Shown: positions 46,051 to 55,694, counted from the first letter of the stretch. The stretch: DNA of 64,000 bases from Metasolibacillus fluoroglycofenilyticus (GCF_003049645.1 NZ_PYWK01000001.1:1395487-1459486), one strand, 5' to 3'. Numbers and translations are program-made. Notes: a model not told the origin generated them from the letters alone.

Positions 46051-48342
46051 ATGGCATATGTAACAACAACGATTGGCTATCCATATATTGGGGAAAATCG
46101 CCAATGGAAAAAGTCTTTAGAAAAGTTTTGGAAACACGAAATAACAGAAGAGGATTTTCTAGCACAGCAAAAGGAAATTCGTTTAAGTCGCATCGAAAAA
46201 CAATTGCAGCTAGGATTGAATGTAGTATCAGTTGGCGATTTTACCAATTATGACCGCGTGCTGGATATGGCTGTTATGTTTGGACTTGTACCAAAGCGCT
46301 TTAATTGGCAAGGTGGGAAAGTTGATTTGCAAACTTATTATGCTATGGCACGTGGCAATAAAGAGGCAGTCGCAAGTGAAATGACGAAATGGTTTAATAC
46401 GAATTATCACTATATTGTGCCTGAATACGAAGGGCAACCACTACAGTTAACAGAAAATACAGTGCTAAAGCATTTTATAGAAGCAAAGGCTGCATTTGAT
46501 ATTACCGCAAAGCCGACACTTATTGGCCCTTATACATTTATAAAACTAACAAAGGGCTATGACCGCGTATCTCAAGCGTCATTCGTTTTAGCCATTTTAC
46601 CTTTATATGCACAAATAATAAAGGAGCTAACTGAGGTTGGCGCGGAATGGATACAGCTTGAGGAGCCGGCGCTTGTTACTTCATTAGATAAGGAAGAAAT
46701 TCAACTTGTGCAGGAAATATATGCACAGCTCTCTACATCTGTGCCAGAAGCGAAATTGATGTTACAAACATATTTTGAATCCTTATCAGCATACGAGCAG
46801 CTTACACAGCTCCCAGTTCATGGTATTGGGCTAGATTTCATACATGGCTATACGCATAATATGAATGCACTACGTCAGCATGGTTTCCCAGCAGACAAAG
46901 TTTTAGCTATTGGTATCATCAATGGACGGGATATTTGGCGGGCAAATTTAGCGGAAGTATATTCGACGGTGAAGGCAATTGAGCAACTTTCAGGTGCTAA
47001 GGAGCTATGGATTCAGCCTTCGTGCCATTTACAGCATACACCTATTACGACGAAGTTTGAAGCAAGGCTCGATTCGACCTTGCGAGATGCGCTTGCTTTT
47101 GCAGATGAAAAAATAGTTGAAATTGTGGAAGTAACAGCTTATTTGAATGGACAGGACACATCAACTAATAGCGCCATATCAACAAGCATGAAGGCGATAG
47201 AAGCGTTGAAAAACCATCCTATTCGCAACAATAAGGGAGTACAACAGGCAGTTCAAATGATTCAGCAAGCAGATTTTGAGCGCAAAACATCCTATAAAGA
47301 GCGTGTGGCAATTCAACAGAAGGCGCTACAATTACCGTTATTTCCTACAACGACGATTGGTAGCTTCCCGCAATCAGATGAAGTAAAGCAAAAGCGCAAT
47401 GCATGGCGCAAAGGTGATGTAACAACTGAAGTGTACAATGAATTTTTAAAGCGAGAAACAGCACGCTGGATTGCAATCCAGGAGGAGCTGGATATTGATG
47501 TTCTAGTGCATGGTGAGTTTGAGCGGACAGACATGGTAGAATATTTTGGCGAAAAGCTAGCAGGTTTTGCATTTACTGAAAATGCATGGGTAGTATCTTA
47601 CGGCTCACGCTGTGTAAAGCCACCAATTATTTACGGAGATGTAGCGTGGGAAGCACCGATGACTGTGAAGGAAACGCTTTATGCACAAAGCTTAACAAAG
47701 CGTCGTGTGAAAGGAATGTTAACAGGTCCTGTAACAATTCTGAATTGGTCATTTGTGCGTGATGATATAGAGCGTAAAGACGTGACATATCAAATTGCAT
47801 TAGCATTGCGTCAGGAAATCGAGGCACTTGAGCAAGCAGGTATTTCCATTATTCAGGTAGACGAGCCCGCATTAAGAGAAGGCTTACCGCTTCGCAAAGA
47901 GCAGTGGGATGCTTATTTACAATGGGCTGTAGGAGGCTTTAAGCTGGCGACAGCCAGTGTAAAGAATGAAACGCAAATTCATACACATATGTGTTACTGC
48001 GAATTCAATGATTTCATTAAGCCAATTAGTGCCTTGGATGCGGATGTAATTTCAATCGAAACATCTAGAAGTCATGGAGAGCTCATTCGCTCACTACAGA
48101 ATAACCCTTACGACAAAGGCATCGGCTTAGGTGTTTATGATATTCATAGCCCACGCGTGCCAAGTGAGGAAGAAATGCTGACAATTATGGAAGATAGCCT
48201 ACAAGTATTAGCACGTAACCAATTTTGGGTAAATCCAGATTGCGGCTTAAAAACGCGTAAGGAGCCAGAAACGGTGGCAGCGTTAGCAAATATGGTAGCA
48301 GCAGCGAAAACATTGCGTCAGCAAATCGAGCAAGTAATTTAA
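46051..48342 (+). CDS. metE: Cobalamin-independent methionine synthase
   Basis: 763 residues, full length. MetE methylates homocysteine with 5-methyltetrahydropteroyl-triglutamate. The N-terminal half starts TTTIGYPYIGENRQWKK, and the C-terminal half has TTIGSFPQ, THMCYCEF and VNPDCGLKTR, whose His, two Cys and a Glu bind zinc. ATG 46051 follows GAAAGGTTGG. The cobalamin riboswitch upstream should turn it off when B12 is available and a B12-dependent enzyme elsewhere can serve. Confidence 0.95.
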   Translation: MAYVTTTIGYPYIGENRQWKKSLEKFWKHEITEEDFLAQQKEIRLSRIEKQLQLGLNVVSVGDFTNYDRVLDMAVMFGLVPKRFNWQGGKVDLQTYYAMARGNKEAVASEMTKWFNTNYHYIVPEYEGQPLQLTENTVLKHFIEAKAAFDITAKPTLIGPYTFIKLTKGYDRVSQASFVLAILPLYAQIIKELTEVGAEWIQLEEPALVTSLDKEEIQLVQEIYAQLSTSVPEAKLMLQTYFESLSAYEQLTQLPVHGIGLDFIHGYTHNMNALRQHGFPADKVLAIGIINGRDIWRANLAEVYSTVKAIEQLSGAKELWIQPSCHLQHTPITTKFEARLDSTLRDALAFADEKIVEIVEVTAYLNGQDTSTNSAISTSMKAIEALKNHPIRNNKGVQQAVQMIQQADFERKTSYKERVAIQQKALQLPLFPTTTIGSFPQSDEVKQKRNAWRKGDVTTEVYNEFLKRETARWIAIQEELDIDVLVHGEFERTDMVEYFGEKLAGFAFTENAWVVSYGSRCVKPPIIYGDVAWEAPMTVKETLYAQSLTKRRVKGMLTGPVTILNWSFVRDDIERKDVTYQIALALRQEIEALEQAGISIIQVDEPALREGLPLRKEQWDAYLQWAVGGFKLATASVKNETQIHTHMCYCEFNDFIKPISALDADVISIETSRSHGELIRSLQNNPYDKGIGLGVYDIHSPRVPSEEEMLTIMEDSLQVLARNQFWVNPDCGLKTRKEPETVAALANMVAAAKTLRQQIEQVI

Positions 48343-48355
48343 AGAGGTGCACAAA

Positions 48356-48547
48356 ATGGATAGACAGGTAGTAAAACATTATGAGCAATTATTAAAATCA
48401 AATATTATGCAAAATCAGCTAAATGGTGTTTCAAAAACTTTGCATGAACAAGTGGCGCAGTTAATTGCAAATGATAAAGATGATAAGATTGAAATTCAAC
48501 TGGCCTATAATAATGTAATACGAGAGATAGTGGGGGAAGAGCATTAA
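48356..48547 (+). CDS. Small hypothetical protein downstream of metE
   Basis: 63 residues, helical and charged (MDRQVVKHYEQLLKS..), no family recognised. ATG 48356 has AGAGGTG at 48342-48349, so the site overlaps the metE stop; it is cotranscribed with metE and hence under riboswitch control. Confidence 0.65.
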   Translation: MDRQVVKHYEQLLKSNIMQNQLNGVSKTLHEQVAQLIANDKDDKIEIQLAYNNVIREIVGEEH

Positions 48548-48564
48548 CTTCTTTCAGTATTCAA

Positions 48565-48609
48565 GGGATGTCCCAAAAGCCGTGCATAGCCTGCATTTTG
48601 GGATATCCC
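48565..48609 (+). terminator. Palindromic terminator after the metE operon
   Basis: GGGATGTCCCAAAAGC pairs with GCATTTTGGGATATCCC around CGTGCATAGCCT. Family member. Confidence 0.75.
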
Positions 48610-48749
48610 TGTCCTTTTTTCTTCAAATAACATCGCTATTAGTTCAAAAAGCGGGATTATTTCATCGTATATTTGTGTAATGAACCATTTGTTATTTTCC
48701 TTCCCAGTTATCTTGATATTAGCATAGCAATAATAGTAAAGTTAATGGA

Positions 48750-48850
48750 GGGCTGTTGGAAAAGGCAAATTTGTTTTGGAAGTGCATTGAAAGAGGAATT
48801 TCATTCTTTTCTCTTTTACTTTGAGGAACCCTATGTTACTCTCGTTTTCA
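48750..48850 (+). repeat. Decayed left half of repeat element A
   Basis: GGAGGGCTGTTGGAAAAGGC, TTTGTTTTGGAAGTGCATTG and CTTTTCTCTTTTACTTTGAG line up in order with GGCTGTCCGAAAAGTCC, TTTGTTTTGCCACCGCATTG and TCGCTTCCCTTTTACTGAAG of element A. No palindromic right end follows. The rest of 48610-48920 holds nothing else I can support. Confidence 0.45.
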
Positions 48851-48920
48851 ATCAGTAAGTTTTTGTAAAAAACTCATGGATACCCCATATGAATGAAAGT
48901 GAATAATGGAGGGGAAATAT

Positions 48921-49154
48921 ATGAACATCCGACAAGAGGATGATTATGTCATAATTAATGGCTTTAAAATTGAAGGAAGAATTTTAGAAGAGCGTTGTCA
49001 ACAATGTCGCAGTCAAAAAATTCGAGATGACCAGTATGATGCTTATTTTTGTGCAACATGCAATAAATGGCTTGAGGAAAAATGTAATGACTCAGACTGT
49101 CACTATTGCTCACAAAGACCAAATAAACCAATCCCAGAGCAGTACAGGAGATAG
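48921..49154 (+). CDS. Small Cys-rich zinc-ribbon protein
   Basis: 77 residues from ATG 48921, behind GGAGGGGA. Four Cys pairs (CQQC, CATC, C..SDC and CHYC) suggest two zinc sites. Function unknown. The phosphatase gene follows after 4 bases, so they are cotranscribed. Confidence 0.72.
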   Translation: MNIRQEDDYVIINGFKIEGRILEERCQQCRSQKIRDDQYDAYFCATCNKWLEEKCNDSDCHYCSQRPNKPIPEQYRR

Positions 49155-49157
49155 GCG

Positions 49158-49709
49158 ATGAATACAATTTATTTCGTGCGCCATGCACACTCATACTACA
49201 CACCAGACGAATACAACAGACCTTTATCAAAAGAAGGCTGGGTGGAGGCGCAGAAATTAGTAAAAGTGTTTGGAGCATTAGAAATTCACGCAATATATGC
49301 CAGTAATTATAAACGTGCCATTGAAACAATTCAGCCGATAGCAAGTGAGAAAAACTTAACGATTATTCAAAAAGAAACATTGAATGAACGCATTTTAGCA
49401 ACGGAAACGATTTCTGATTTTTTAAGTGGCATTGCCAAAGTATGGGCTGAGCCGACTTTCTCTTTTGCAGGAGGCGAGTCAAACATAACCGCCCAAAAAC
49501 GTGTTATTCCAACTATTGCAAAATTGCTGAACTGCCATAAAAATGAAAACATCGTCGTTGGCACACATGGCAATATTTTAACCTTATTATTGAACTATTT
49601 CGATAAACAATATGATATAGAGTTTTGGCAAAGCTTAAAAATGCCAGATATTATCGTAGCAAAATTCGCAAATAATAAATTGATTTCAGTAGAACGGTTA
49701 ATCTATTAA
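49158..49709 (+). CDS. Histidine phosphatase family protein
   Basis: 183 residues. The catalytic VRHAHS motif (RHG-like) is at residues 7-12, followed by RPLSKEGWVEA, ASNYKRAIETIQP and the second His in VGTHGN. Members dephosphorylate small phosphometabolites. The ATG has AGGAGATAG before it. It is in a likely operon with the zinc-ribbon protein and the Nudix hydrolase. Confidence 0.87.
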   Translation: MNTIYFVRHAHSYYTPDEYNRPLSKEGWVEAQKLVKVFGALEIHAIYASNYKRAIETIQPIASEKNLTIIQKETLNERILATETISDFLSGIAKVWAEPTFSFAGGESNITAQKRVIPTIAKLLNCHKNENIVVGTHGNILTLLLNYFDKQYDIEFWQSLKMPDIIVAKFANNKLISVERLIY

Positions 49710-49723
49710 CTTAAGGAGATTAC

Positions 49724-50185
49724 ATGCAAACGAAAAATCATGGATATACTTTTTTGAAGTTACTACAGCTTCAAGAAAATGAGCTAGTAAGGCTTGAACC
49801 ATTAGCAGGCTCGTATGCTATTATTCAAATGAAAGGAAAATGGTTAATTTGTTATAATCGTTGGCGCAATCAATGGGAATTACCAGCAGGAAAACGTGAA
49901 GTAAGAGAAACACCAAGGCAATGCGCGATGCGGGAGCTATATGAGGAAACGGGACAAGTGGTCAAAAAGTTACTGTTTGTTGGTGTAGCGCAAAGTCAAA
50001 ATATAGAAACTGGTAAAAGCAAATACAACCCCATATACTATGGGGAACTGGAGCAATTAATGCCTTTTACAGTAAATGAAGAAATGTCGCATATTCATTT
50101 ATGGGATATGGTTGGACAGATAGATGTAATAGATGAACTTGATTTTGCTCTATTACAGTGCTTATCTAAATTTTATTTTAAATAA
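49724..50185 (+). CDS. Nudix hydrolase
   Basis: 153 residues. The complete Nudix box runs from GKREVRETP through RELYEETGQ, with the RELYEE metal ligands. It cleaves nucleoside diphosphate derivatives; which one is unreadable. AAGGAG precedes the ATG. The gap to the phosphatase gene is 14 bases, so cotranscription is likely. Confidence 0.87.
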   Translation: MQTKNHGYTFLKLLQLQENELVRLEPLAGSYAIIQMKGKWLICYNRWRNQWELPAGKREVRETPRQCAMRELYEETGQVVKKLLFVGVAQSQNIETGKSKYNPIYYGELEQLMPFTVNEEMSHIHLWDMVGQIDVIDELDFALLQCLSKFYFK

Positions 50186-50256
50186 AAAAACAAGCCACTA
50201 AATCTAGTATTTCCCTATTTTCAAAGGCATATATTTTGCCGAAACACCAAACAAAA

Positions 50257-50295
50257 GCGTCCAAAATGCCGACTACCGCACGGCATTTTGGACGC
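50257..50295. terminator. Bidirectional palindromic terminator after the Nudix gene
   Basis: GCGTCCAAAATGCCG pairs with CGGCATTTTGGACGC around ACTACCGCA. Family member between convergent genes. Confidence 0.85.
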
Positions 50296-50298
50296 CCT

Positions 50299-50472
50299 TT
50301 ACCCCAACTTCCCAAATAAACCTTTTCGTGCATCTAGTTCAACTTTGTGACTACAATCATCACATGCAAACCTACCATTCATATTTTGCTTGTACAACTG
50401 ATACTTGCGAGAGCCTTCTACAATTTTAAAATCTTTTTTGCAACAAATGCAATTTGCTACGTAATAAAACAA
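50299..50472 (-). CDS. Small zinc-finger protein, YlaI/DUF2197-like
   Basis: 57 residues from a TTG at 50472; GAGGAGA lies upstream, whereas the longer frame to 50508 has no site. Two Cys pairs, CICC and CDDC, would bind one zinc. Resembles Bacillus YlaI (DUF2197), function unknown. Confidence 0.65.
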   Translation of the reverse strand: MFYYVANCICCKKDFKIVEGSRKYQLYKQNMNGRFACDDCSHKVELDARKGLFGKLG

Positions 50473-50551
50473 TTTGCTTCTCCTCGCTTTCCGAAAGATT
50501 CCATCCAATTATAACATGTGAATTAATGAAATATTGTGACATAACAATGAA

Positions 50552-50701
50552 ATGATTTTAGGAAAAAGCTTATTTAAGGCACAATTCCGCCGTCATATTG
50601 CTGACAAAGTTGTGGCAACAGGTGAAGAGGTAAAGGAAGGTGCATACAGACCATCACAGCTTTACCGTTACAATCATCGCTGGGTCTTTGGCTCATTATA
50701 A
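50552..50701 (+). pseudogene. Relic of a Nudix-type regulator, C-terminal end only
   Basis: A 49-codon frame reads ILGKSLFKAQFRRHIADKV, continues through GAYRPSQLYRYN and ends at a TAA. FRRxIADKV and RPxxLYRYN match the C-terminal winged-helix end of NrtR-like Nudix regulators, of which the N-terminal Nudix domain is absent. No ribosome-binding site. It is probably the remnant of a gene that once lay beside the Nudix hydrolase at 49724. Confidence 0.5.
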
Positions 50702-50804
50702 AGACCCTAAAATCAAATATATAGGAATAATCATCATAATTCATAGTTAGCCTTCCACTCCATACCATTATTCGATAGACTAATAAATAGGTGGGTGATA
50801 TTTA

Positions 50805-52229
50805 ATGAAAGCAATTCATTTACAATCATTGCTTGACGCATATAAGGATTTATCCGAATCTGCCTTTCTACAATATACGCAGCAGTTTGATATGGATAAA
50901 ATGCGGACGAACGAGCTAGATGATTTGAATATGCTTATTACAGAGTTAGCTAGCGCTGGTGCAGCACAGCTACATCAATTTTTTGTTGGCTATCGAATTA
51001 AGCAAATTAGCAAGGAATTCGATTTATTACGTATTGGGAAAAACTATATTGTAAATATTGAGTTGAAGAGTGAAAGTACAGAGCATCGCATACTTAAGCA
51101 ATTAAAGCAAAATGTCTATTACTTAAAGTTTTTAGAAGTTGATATTTTAAGCTTTACATTTGTTTCATCAACGAAAACACTGTATCAGTTAAAAGATGAG
51201 AAGCTAATCAAAGTATCGTTTTTACATCTGCTGCAAGTGTTAGAAAATCAGCAAGCCCGAATGCTGACGAATATTGATGATGTATTCGACCCAATTAATT
51301 ATCTTGTTTCACCATTTGAGCTACCACATGCATTTATTAATGGGGAATATTTTTTAACCTCTCCACAAATGACATTTAAAAGAGAAATACTTGATTTAGT
51401 AGAGCAAAATACATCTGTTGTCATTGATGGAGCACCAGGAACAGGCAAAACATTACTGACATATGATTTAGTAAAAACGTGGAAAAAAGCAGGGAAAAGG
51501 GTTGTACTCGTGCATGGCAATGTGTTAAATCGCGGACAGCGTATTTTAAATGAGCAATATGGTTGGGATATTCAAACAGTAAGTGTCATGTCTTTAACAA
51601 ATATTGATATCGTCGTAATAGATGAGGCTCAAAAGCTAAGCTATGAGCAGCTCCAGCATATTCGAGCAAAGCTTATGCAAAGCAATACACCTGCTGTTTT
51701 TTCGCTTGATGCAGGGCATTATTTATTTGGAAAAGGGAAACGAATTGACGTGCTTGGCTATATTGAGAAGCATTTTGATACAAAAATTTATGAGCTTAAA
51801 ATGGTGATGCGTTACAACAAGGAAATGCAATCATTTGTGCAACAGCTTTTTGACCAACGCTTAGTTATAGGTAAACAACATTTTCCAAATATTAGCGTTC
51901 ATTATTTTTCGACAAAAGATGCCTTTATCCAACATATCGAAGAATGTAAAAGAACGAAATGGCTTGTTGTAGATTGCTATCACTTCGAGCGACCGACGAC
52001 ACGTGATATTTTAGGGCATGAATTTAATCGCGTATGTGTCATTATTGATAATCATTTCACCTATAAGGCAAATGGTCGTTTGTCAGCTGCTAGAAAAAGT
52101 GCGGCAATTGACCCATTGCAAGTGCTTTACCATACAATTATTCGTACACGCAAAAAATTGCAATTAGTTGTAGTGGAAAATGTCACAATACTACAAACGA
52201 TTATCCATTTATTGAAAAATGAGCATTAA
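50805..52229 (+). CDS. PD-(D/E)XK nuclease fused to SF1 (DUF2075-like) helicase
   Basis: 474 residues. The N-terminal domain shows a nuclease core: EFDLLRIG with Asp73, then Glu86 and Lys88 in NIELKSE. A helicase follows: Walker A GAPGTGKT (209-216), Walker B VVIDEAQ (Asp273-Glu274), MRYNKEM, GHEFNRVCVII and TIIRTRKKLQLVV, matching the C-terminal motifs of DUF2075 helicases. Single-gene nuclease-helicase fusions are known antiphage defences, so this is a candidate, but a repair or restriction role cannot be excluded. GGTGGGTG precedes the ATG. A degraded frame lies downstream and a relic upstream. Confidence 0.75.
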   Translation: MKAIHLQSLLDAYKDLSESAFLQYTQQFDMDKMRTNELDDLNMLITELASAGAAQLHQFFVGYRIKQISKEFDLLRIGKNYIVNIELKSESTEHRILKQLKQNVYYLKFLEVDILSFTFVSSTKTLYQLKDEKLIKVSFLHLLQVLENQQARMLTNIDDVFDPINYLVSPFELPHAFINGEYFLTSPQMTFKREILDLVEQNTSVVIDGAPGTGKTLLTYDLVKTWKKAGKRVVLVHGNVLNRGQRILNEQYGWDIQTVSVMSLTNIDIVVIDEAQKLSYEQLQHIRAKLMQSNTPAVFSLDAGHYLFGKGKRIDVLGYIEKHFDTKIYELKMVMRYNKEMQSFVQQLFDQRLVIGKQHFPNISVHYFSTKDAFIQHIEECKRTKWLVVDCYHFERPTTRDILGHEFNRVCVIIDNHFTYKANGRLSAARKSAAIDPLQVLYHTIIRTRKKLQLVVVENVTILQTIIHLLKNEH

Positions 52230-52660
52230 AGGTACAAATTTTAGATGTAGTAACAGAGCTTGTCGAGCACTATAAACTAACTGCTGATTATTTAGAAAAG
52301 CATTTCACTCGAAATTAGGAGCATTTTTTGGGGGATTTTACTTAATAGAGAGCAAAAAACGTAAAATGCGTTATGGAAGCATTCAATGCGATTGCAAGAA
52401 ATGCAAAATATGGCGCTAACGATGCCAAATTTAATCAAATAAATTACATATTTTTACGAAACAACATACCATGTTCAATTCACACAAAATATTCGATTGC
52501 TTGTAGGGATTTATGGTAGTAATGCCTTTACTTATCACTGCGTCTAAAAGCGAATTGAAAAATATGGTGAAATTACAACGGTTACACTTTGGAACATATC
52601 TGCTTTTCAAGAGTGAATACAAAAGTAGCTAGAAAGCTTAAAATCTGAACTAGATAATGG
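52214..52660 (+). pseudogene. Decayed reading frames downstream of the nuclease-helicase gene
   Basis: First, a frame without a start reads ILDVVTELVEHYKLTADYLE and stops at 52317. Then a second part reads YETTYHVQFTQNIRLLVGIY, continues as GSNAFTYHCV, hits an in-frame TAA, and resumes in the same frame as KRIEKYGEITTVTLWNISAFQE-like residues split across stop codons. This looks like protein sequence broken by mutation. I cannot name the family. Confidence 0.5.
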
Positions 52661-52678
52661 ATTATAGAAGCTTAAGTT

Positions 52679-52873
52679 GGGGCTGTCCAAAAAGCCGTGC
52701 ATAGCCAGCCTTTTGGACAGTAGCGATGATGTTTCACAAAATGTTGATTCATCGCCTCTTTTAACAATGGGATGAACATGGGCTTTAGCAGTGTTATCCT
52801 TCAGTAAAAGGGAAGCGATGAAAACATTGATTTCAATGCAGTGGCAAAACAAAATGGACTTTTCGCACAACTC
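52679..52873 (-). repeat. Repeat element A, copy 3 (inverted)
   Basis: Reverse orientation to copy 1: it starts with the GGGCTGTCCAAAAAGCC palindrome and ends with GTCC-like GGACTTTTCGCACAACTCC. All internal landmarks of copy 4 at 56469 are present, including GGGATGAACATGGGC. It ends 15 bases before the trhO stop codon. Confidence 0.85.
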
Positions 52874-52888
52874 CGATTGCTTAAAAAA

Positions 52889-53833
52889 CTAGGCTTGCTC
52901 TAGTGCAGCAATTGCTTGTTGCACTTGCTCCTCTGATAAAGCATGTCTAACAATGTAACGATTGCGCTCATGCTTCGTACATTCAATTGTACAGCCACCT
53001 AAATGCTTTGCTTCATTTTCTTCAGATGTTAAAATTTGCTTATTACACTCAGGGTTAGCGCAGTTAATATAGCGCTCGCAAGGCGTGCCATCAAAATGGT
53101 CTTTTCCTACAACAACATGCTCTACTTGGTTAATTGGCACAGTTAATCGTTCATCGAACACATACATTTGACCGTCCCAAAGCTGACCTTTTGTTTCAGG
53201 GTCTTTGCCATAAGTCGCGATGCCGCCGTGTAATTGCCCTACATCCTCAAAGCCTTCCCGCTTTAGCCAGCCAGAAAATTTCTCGCAGCGAATGCCGCCA
53301 GTACAATAAGTTAATACTCGCTTCCCATCAAATAATTCGCGATTTTCACGCACCCATTGTGGCGTATCACGGAAATTTTCGACTTCTGGGCGTATGGCAC
53401 CACGGAAGTGCCCGACATCATATTCATACGTGTTGCGCACATCTAAAACAACCGTATTTTCATCTTGCATTTGCTCTAAAAATTGTGCAGGGGATAGGTA
53501 TTCACCTGTAATTTCATGCGGATTAATATCATCCTCTAAGCTTAAATTTACTAATTCAGGGCGAGGGCGTACATGCATTTTTTTGAATGCGTGACCTTCT
53601 ACCTCATCAATTTTAAAGACAATTCCCTTGAATAATGGATTATTTTTCATTAATTCCATATAGGCATTTGTCGCTTCAACTGTACCGGAAACTGTACCGT
53701 TAATACCTTCTGTCGCAACTAAAATACGACCTTTTAGTTCAAGGTCCTTACACTGTTGTAAATGCTCTTCAGCAAATAGCGCAGGGTCCTCAATCGTTGT
53801 GTAAAAATAATACAATAAAACTCTGTAATTCAT
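52889..53833 (-). CDS. trhO: tRNA uridine(34) hydroxylase (rhodanese-like)
   Basis: 314 residues. N-terminal ferredoxin-like domain (about 1-95), a rhodanese domain with catalytic Cys177 in YCTGGIRC, and a C-terminal Cys-rich domain ([15 protein letters not shown], Cys pairs). TrhO/YceA forms 5-hydroxyuridine at tRNA position 34. The start ATG follows GTGGAATATC-like sequence at moderate distance. Alone on the minus strand. Confidence 0.93.
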   Translation of the reverse strand: MNYRVLLYYFYTTIEDPALFAEEHLQQCKDLELKGRILVATEGINGTVSGTVEATNAYMELMKNNPLFKGIVFKIDEVEGHAFKKMHVRPRPELVNLSLEDDINPHEITGEYLSPAQFLEQMQDENTVVLDVRNTYEYDVGHFRGAIRPEVENFRDTPQWVRENRELFDGKRVLTYCTGGIRCEKFSGWLKREGFEDVGQLHGGIATYGKDPETKGQLWDGQMYVFDERLTVPINQVEHVVVGKDHFDGTPCERYINCANPECNKQILTSEENEAKHLGGCTIECTKHERNRYIVRHALSEEQVQQAIAALEQA

Positions 53834-53984
53834 AATAGATATTCCACCTTATTCGTGTTTGCAGGACACGTTTTTTTGAAACCGTCTATTAGCATAACAA
53901 AAATAAACAAAGTACTCCATCGGTAATTAGGCTGAAATTGATGCTATAATAATTCCAAAAGTACATAGGAAGGGAGTGGGACAT

Positions 53985-55127
53985 TTGAAAATTGTCATTA
54001 GCCCCGATTCATTTAAAGGAACATTATCCGCATTTGAGGCTGCAAAAAGTATTGAACAAGGAATAAAAAAACTGAAGCCTAATGCCACAACAGTGCTTCT
54101 TCCAATTGCAGACGGTGGGGAAGGGACGCTCGCAACGCTAATTCAATGTACAAATGGTCAATTGAAAACAGCACAAGTCTTAGATCCAATAGGCAGGGAA
54201 ATTAAAGCGAGCTACGGAATTTTAGGGGATGGTAAAACTTGCATCATCGAAATGGCACAAGCTTCTGGCTTAACATTACTTGGCGAGGATGAAAGAAACC
54301 CTAAAATTGCTTCAAGCTTTGGTACAGGACAGTTGATTCAAGAGGCATTAGCTCAAGGCTATAGGGAATTTATTATTTGCATTGGTGGGAGTGCAACAAA
54401 CGATGGTGGTGTAGGGATGTTACGTGCACTAGGCTTGCGTTTACTTGATGTAGCAGGATTGGAGATTGAAACAACAACAGATGGATTACAGCGAATTCAT
54501 CATTTAGACTTTACAAATTGGGATAAGCGAATTGCGCATGCTTATTTTTCAATTGCCTGTGATGTGGATAATCCGCTTATTGGTGAGAAAGGAGCTACGG
54601 CAATTTTCGGCAAACAAAAAGGTGTACCAGCACATGAAATCGAATATTTTGACAAGGCTTTAACAAAATGGGCTGATGTTATAGAGAGAGAAATGGGAAT
54701 ACAATTACATCATTACAAAGGTGCTGGTGCTGCTGGAGGAATGGGCGGTGCATTAATCGCTTTTTTGAATGGTCAGTTTAATCAAGGGGTAGAGCTTGTA
54801 TTAAAGCACTTGCAGTTTGAGCAAGCAATTGAAAATGCCGATTTGATTATTACTGGTGAAGGACAATCTGACCAACAAACATTACACGGCAAAGCACCGT
54901 TTGGTGTACTCACATATGCCAGAAAGCACGATATACCTGTTGCTTTATTGTCAGGCACAATTGCGGAAGATGACAAACAGATATTAACACAGCATTTTCA
55001 CTATTGTGGCACAGTCGTTCATCATTCTATTACGACAGAGATGGCGATGAAAGAGCCTGCAAAATATTTAACAAAGGCCTCTTTTGAATTAATTAGGTCC
55101 ATTTATCCTAATGAAGTATCCAATTAA
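53985..55127 (+). CDS. glxK: Glycerate kinase
   Basis: 380 residues from a TTG at 53985; AAGGGAG lies 8 bases before. The family motifs PDSFKGTLSA, ADGGEGT, CIGGSATNDGG and GAGAAGGMGGA are all present. It phosphorylates D-glycerate. GTG 53976 overlaps the ribosome-binding site and is not used. A TATAAT lies at 53944. Divergent from trhO. Confidence 0.92.
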   Translation: MKIVISPDSFKGTLSAFEAAKSIEQGIKKLKPNATTVLLPIADGGEGTLATLIQCTNGQLKTAQVLDPIGREIKASYGILGDGKTCIIEMAQASGLTLLGEDERNPKIASSFGTGQLIQEALAQGYREFIICIGGSATNDGGVGMLRALGLRLLDVAGLEIETTTDGLQRIHHLDFTNWDKRIAHAYFSIACDVDNPLIGEKGATAIFGKQKGVPAHEIEYFDKALTKWADVIEREMGIQLHHYKGAGAAGGMGGALIAFLNGQFNQGVELVLKHLQFEQAIENADLIITGEGQSDQQTLHGKAPFGVLTYARKHDIPVALLSGTIAEDDKQILTQHFHYCGTVVHHSITTEMAMKEPAKYLTKASFELIRSIYPNEVSN

Positions 55128-55238
55128 AAAATTAATGCTAACATTGTGCAGTCATTTTCTATGAAAAAATAATAAATGATTAAAAAAGTAAAAAGTGGGT
55201 AAAGTATAGTGTACTAAAATACAAAGGAGTTTTTATCT

Positions 55239-55694
55239 ATGTCTAAAAATTTAAACACAAAATTAAACGAGCTTGTATCAACGTATTCTGTACTGTATAC
55301 GAAATTACACAATTATCATTGGTATGTAAGTGGTCCATCTTTCTTTACGCTACATGAAAAATTTGAAGAATTATATAACGAAACAACATTAAACTTAGAT
55401 GAATTGGCAGAGCGTATTTTGTCAAAAGATGCCAAGCCTGTCGCAACATTGCAAGAACATTTAGCTCAATCTTTAATTGAAGAAGCAGAAGGTAAGGAAA
55501 CGGCGGAACAAATGGTTGCTACAATTGTCGCCGATTTTAAAACAATTATGCAGGCACTTAATGAAACGATGTCAATTGCAGCAGAGGAAGGCGACGACCG
55601 TACAGAGGATATGTTAAATGCAATGTATCAAAGTATTGAGAAACATACGTGGATGTTAAATGCATATTTAGGTGAAAGTGTGAGCGCTAATTAA
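55239..55694 (+). CDS. dps: Dps family ferritin-like protein
   Basis: 151 residues. The ferroxidase residues appear in LHNYHWYVSG and HEKFEELYNETTLNLDELAERI, the pattern of Dps, which stores iron and protects DNA against peroxide. AAAGGAG precedes the ATG. No clear PerR box is seen upstream; a GGGTAA hexamer at 55197 might be part of a stress promoter. Confidence 0.93.
   Translation: MSKNLNTKLNELVSTYSVLYTKLHNYHWYVSGPSFFTLHEKFEELYNETTLNLDELAERILSKDAKPVATLQEHLAQSLIEEAEGKETAEQMVATIVADFKTIMQALNETMSIAAEEGDDRTEDMLNAMYQSIEKHTWMLNAYLGESVSAN

Noticed and set aside
48673..48858. 61-codon frame downstream of the metE operon
   Set aside because: It lies over a decayed element A half and lacks a ribosome-binding site.
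52607..52870. 87-codon frame, also matched by one at 56472-56675
   Set aside because: Both lie wholly within element A copies; the similarity is repeat-derived, not a conserved protein.
55130..55238. PerR box before dps
   Set aside because: The AATAATAAATGATT stretch is too far from the 7-1-7 consensus.
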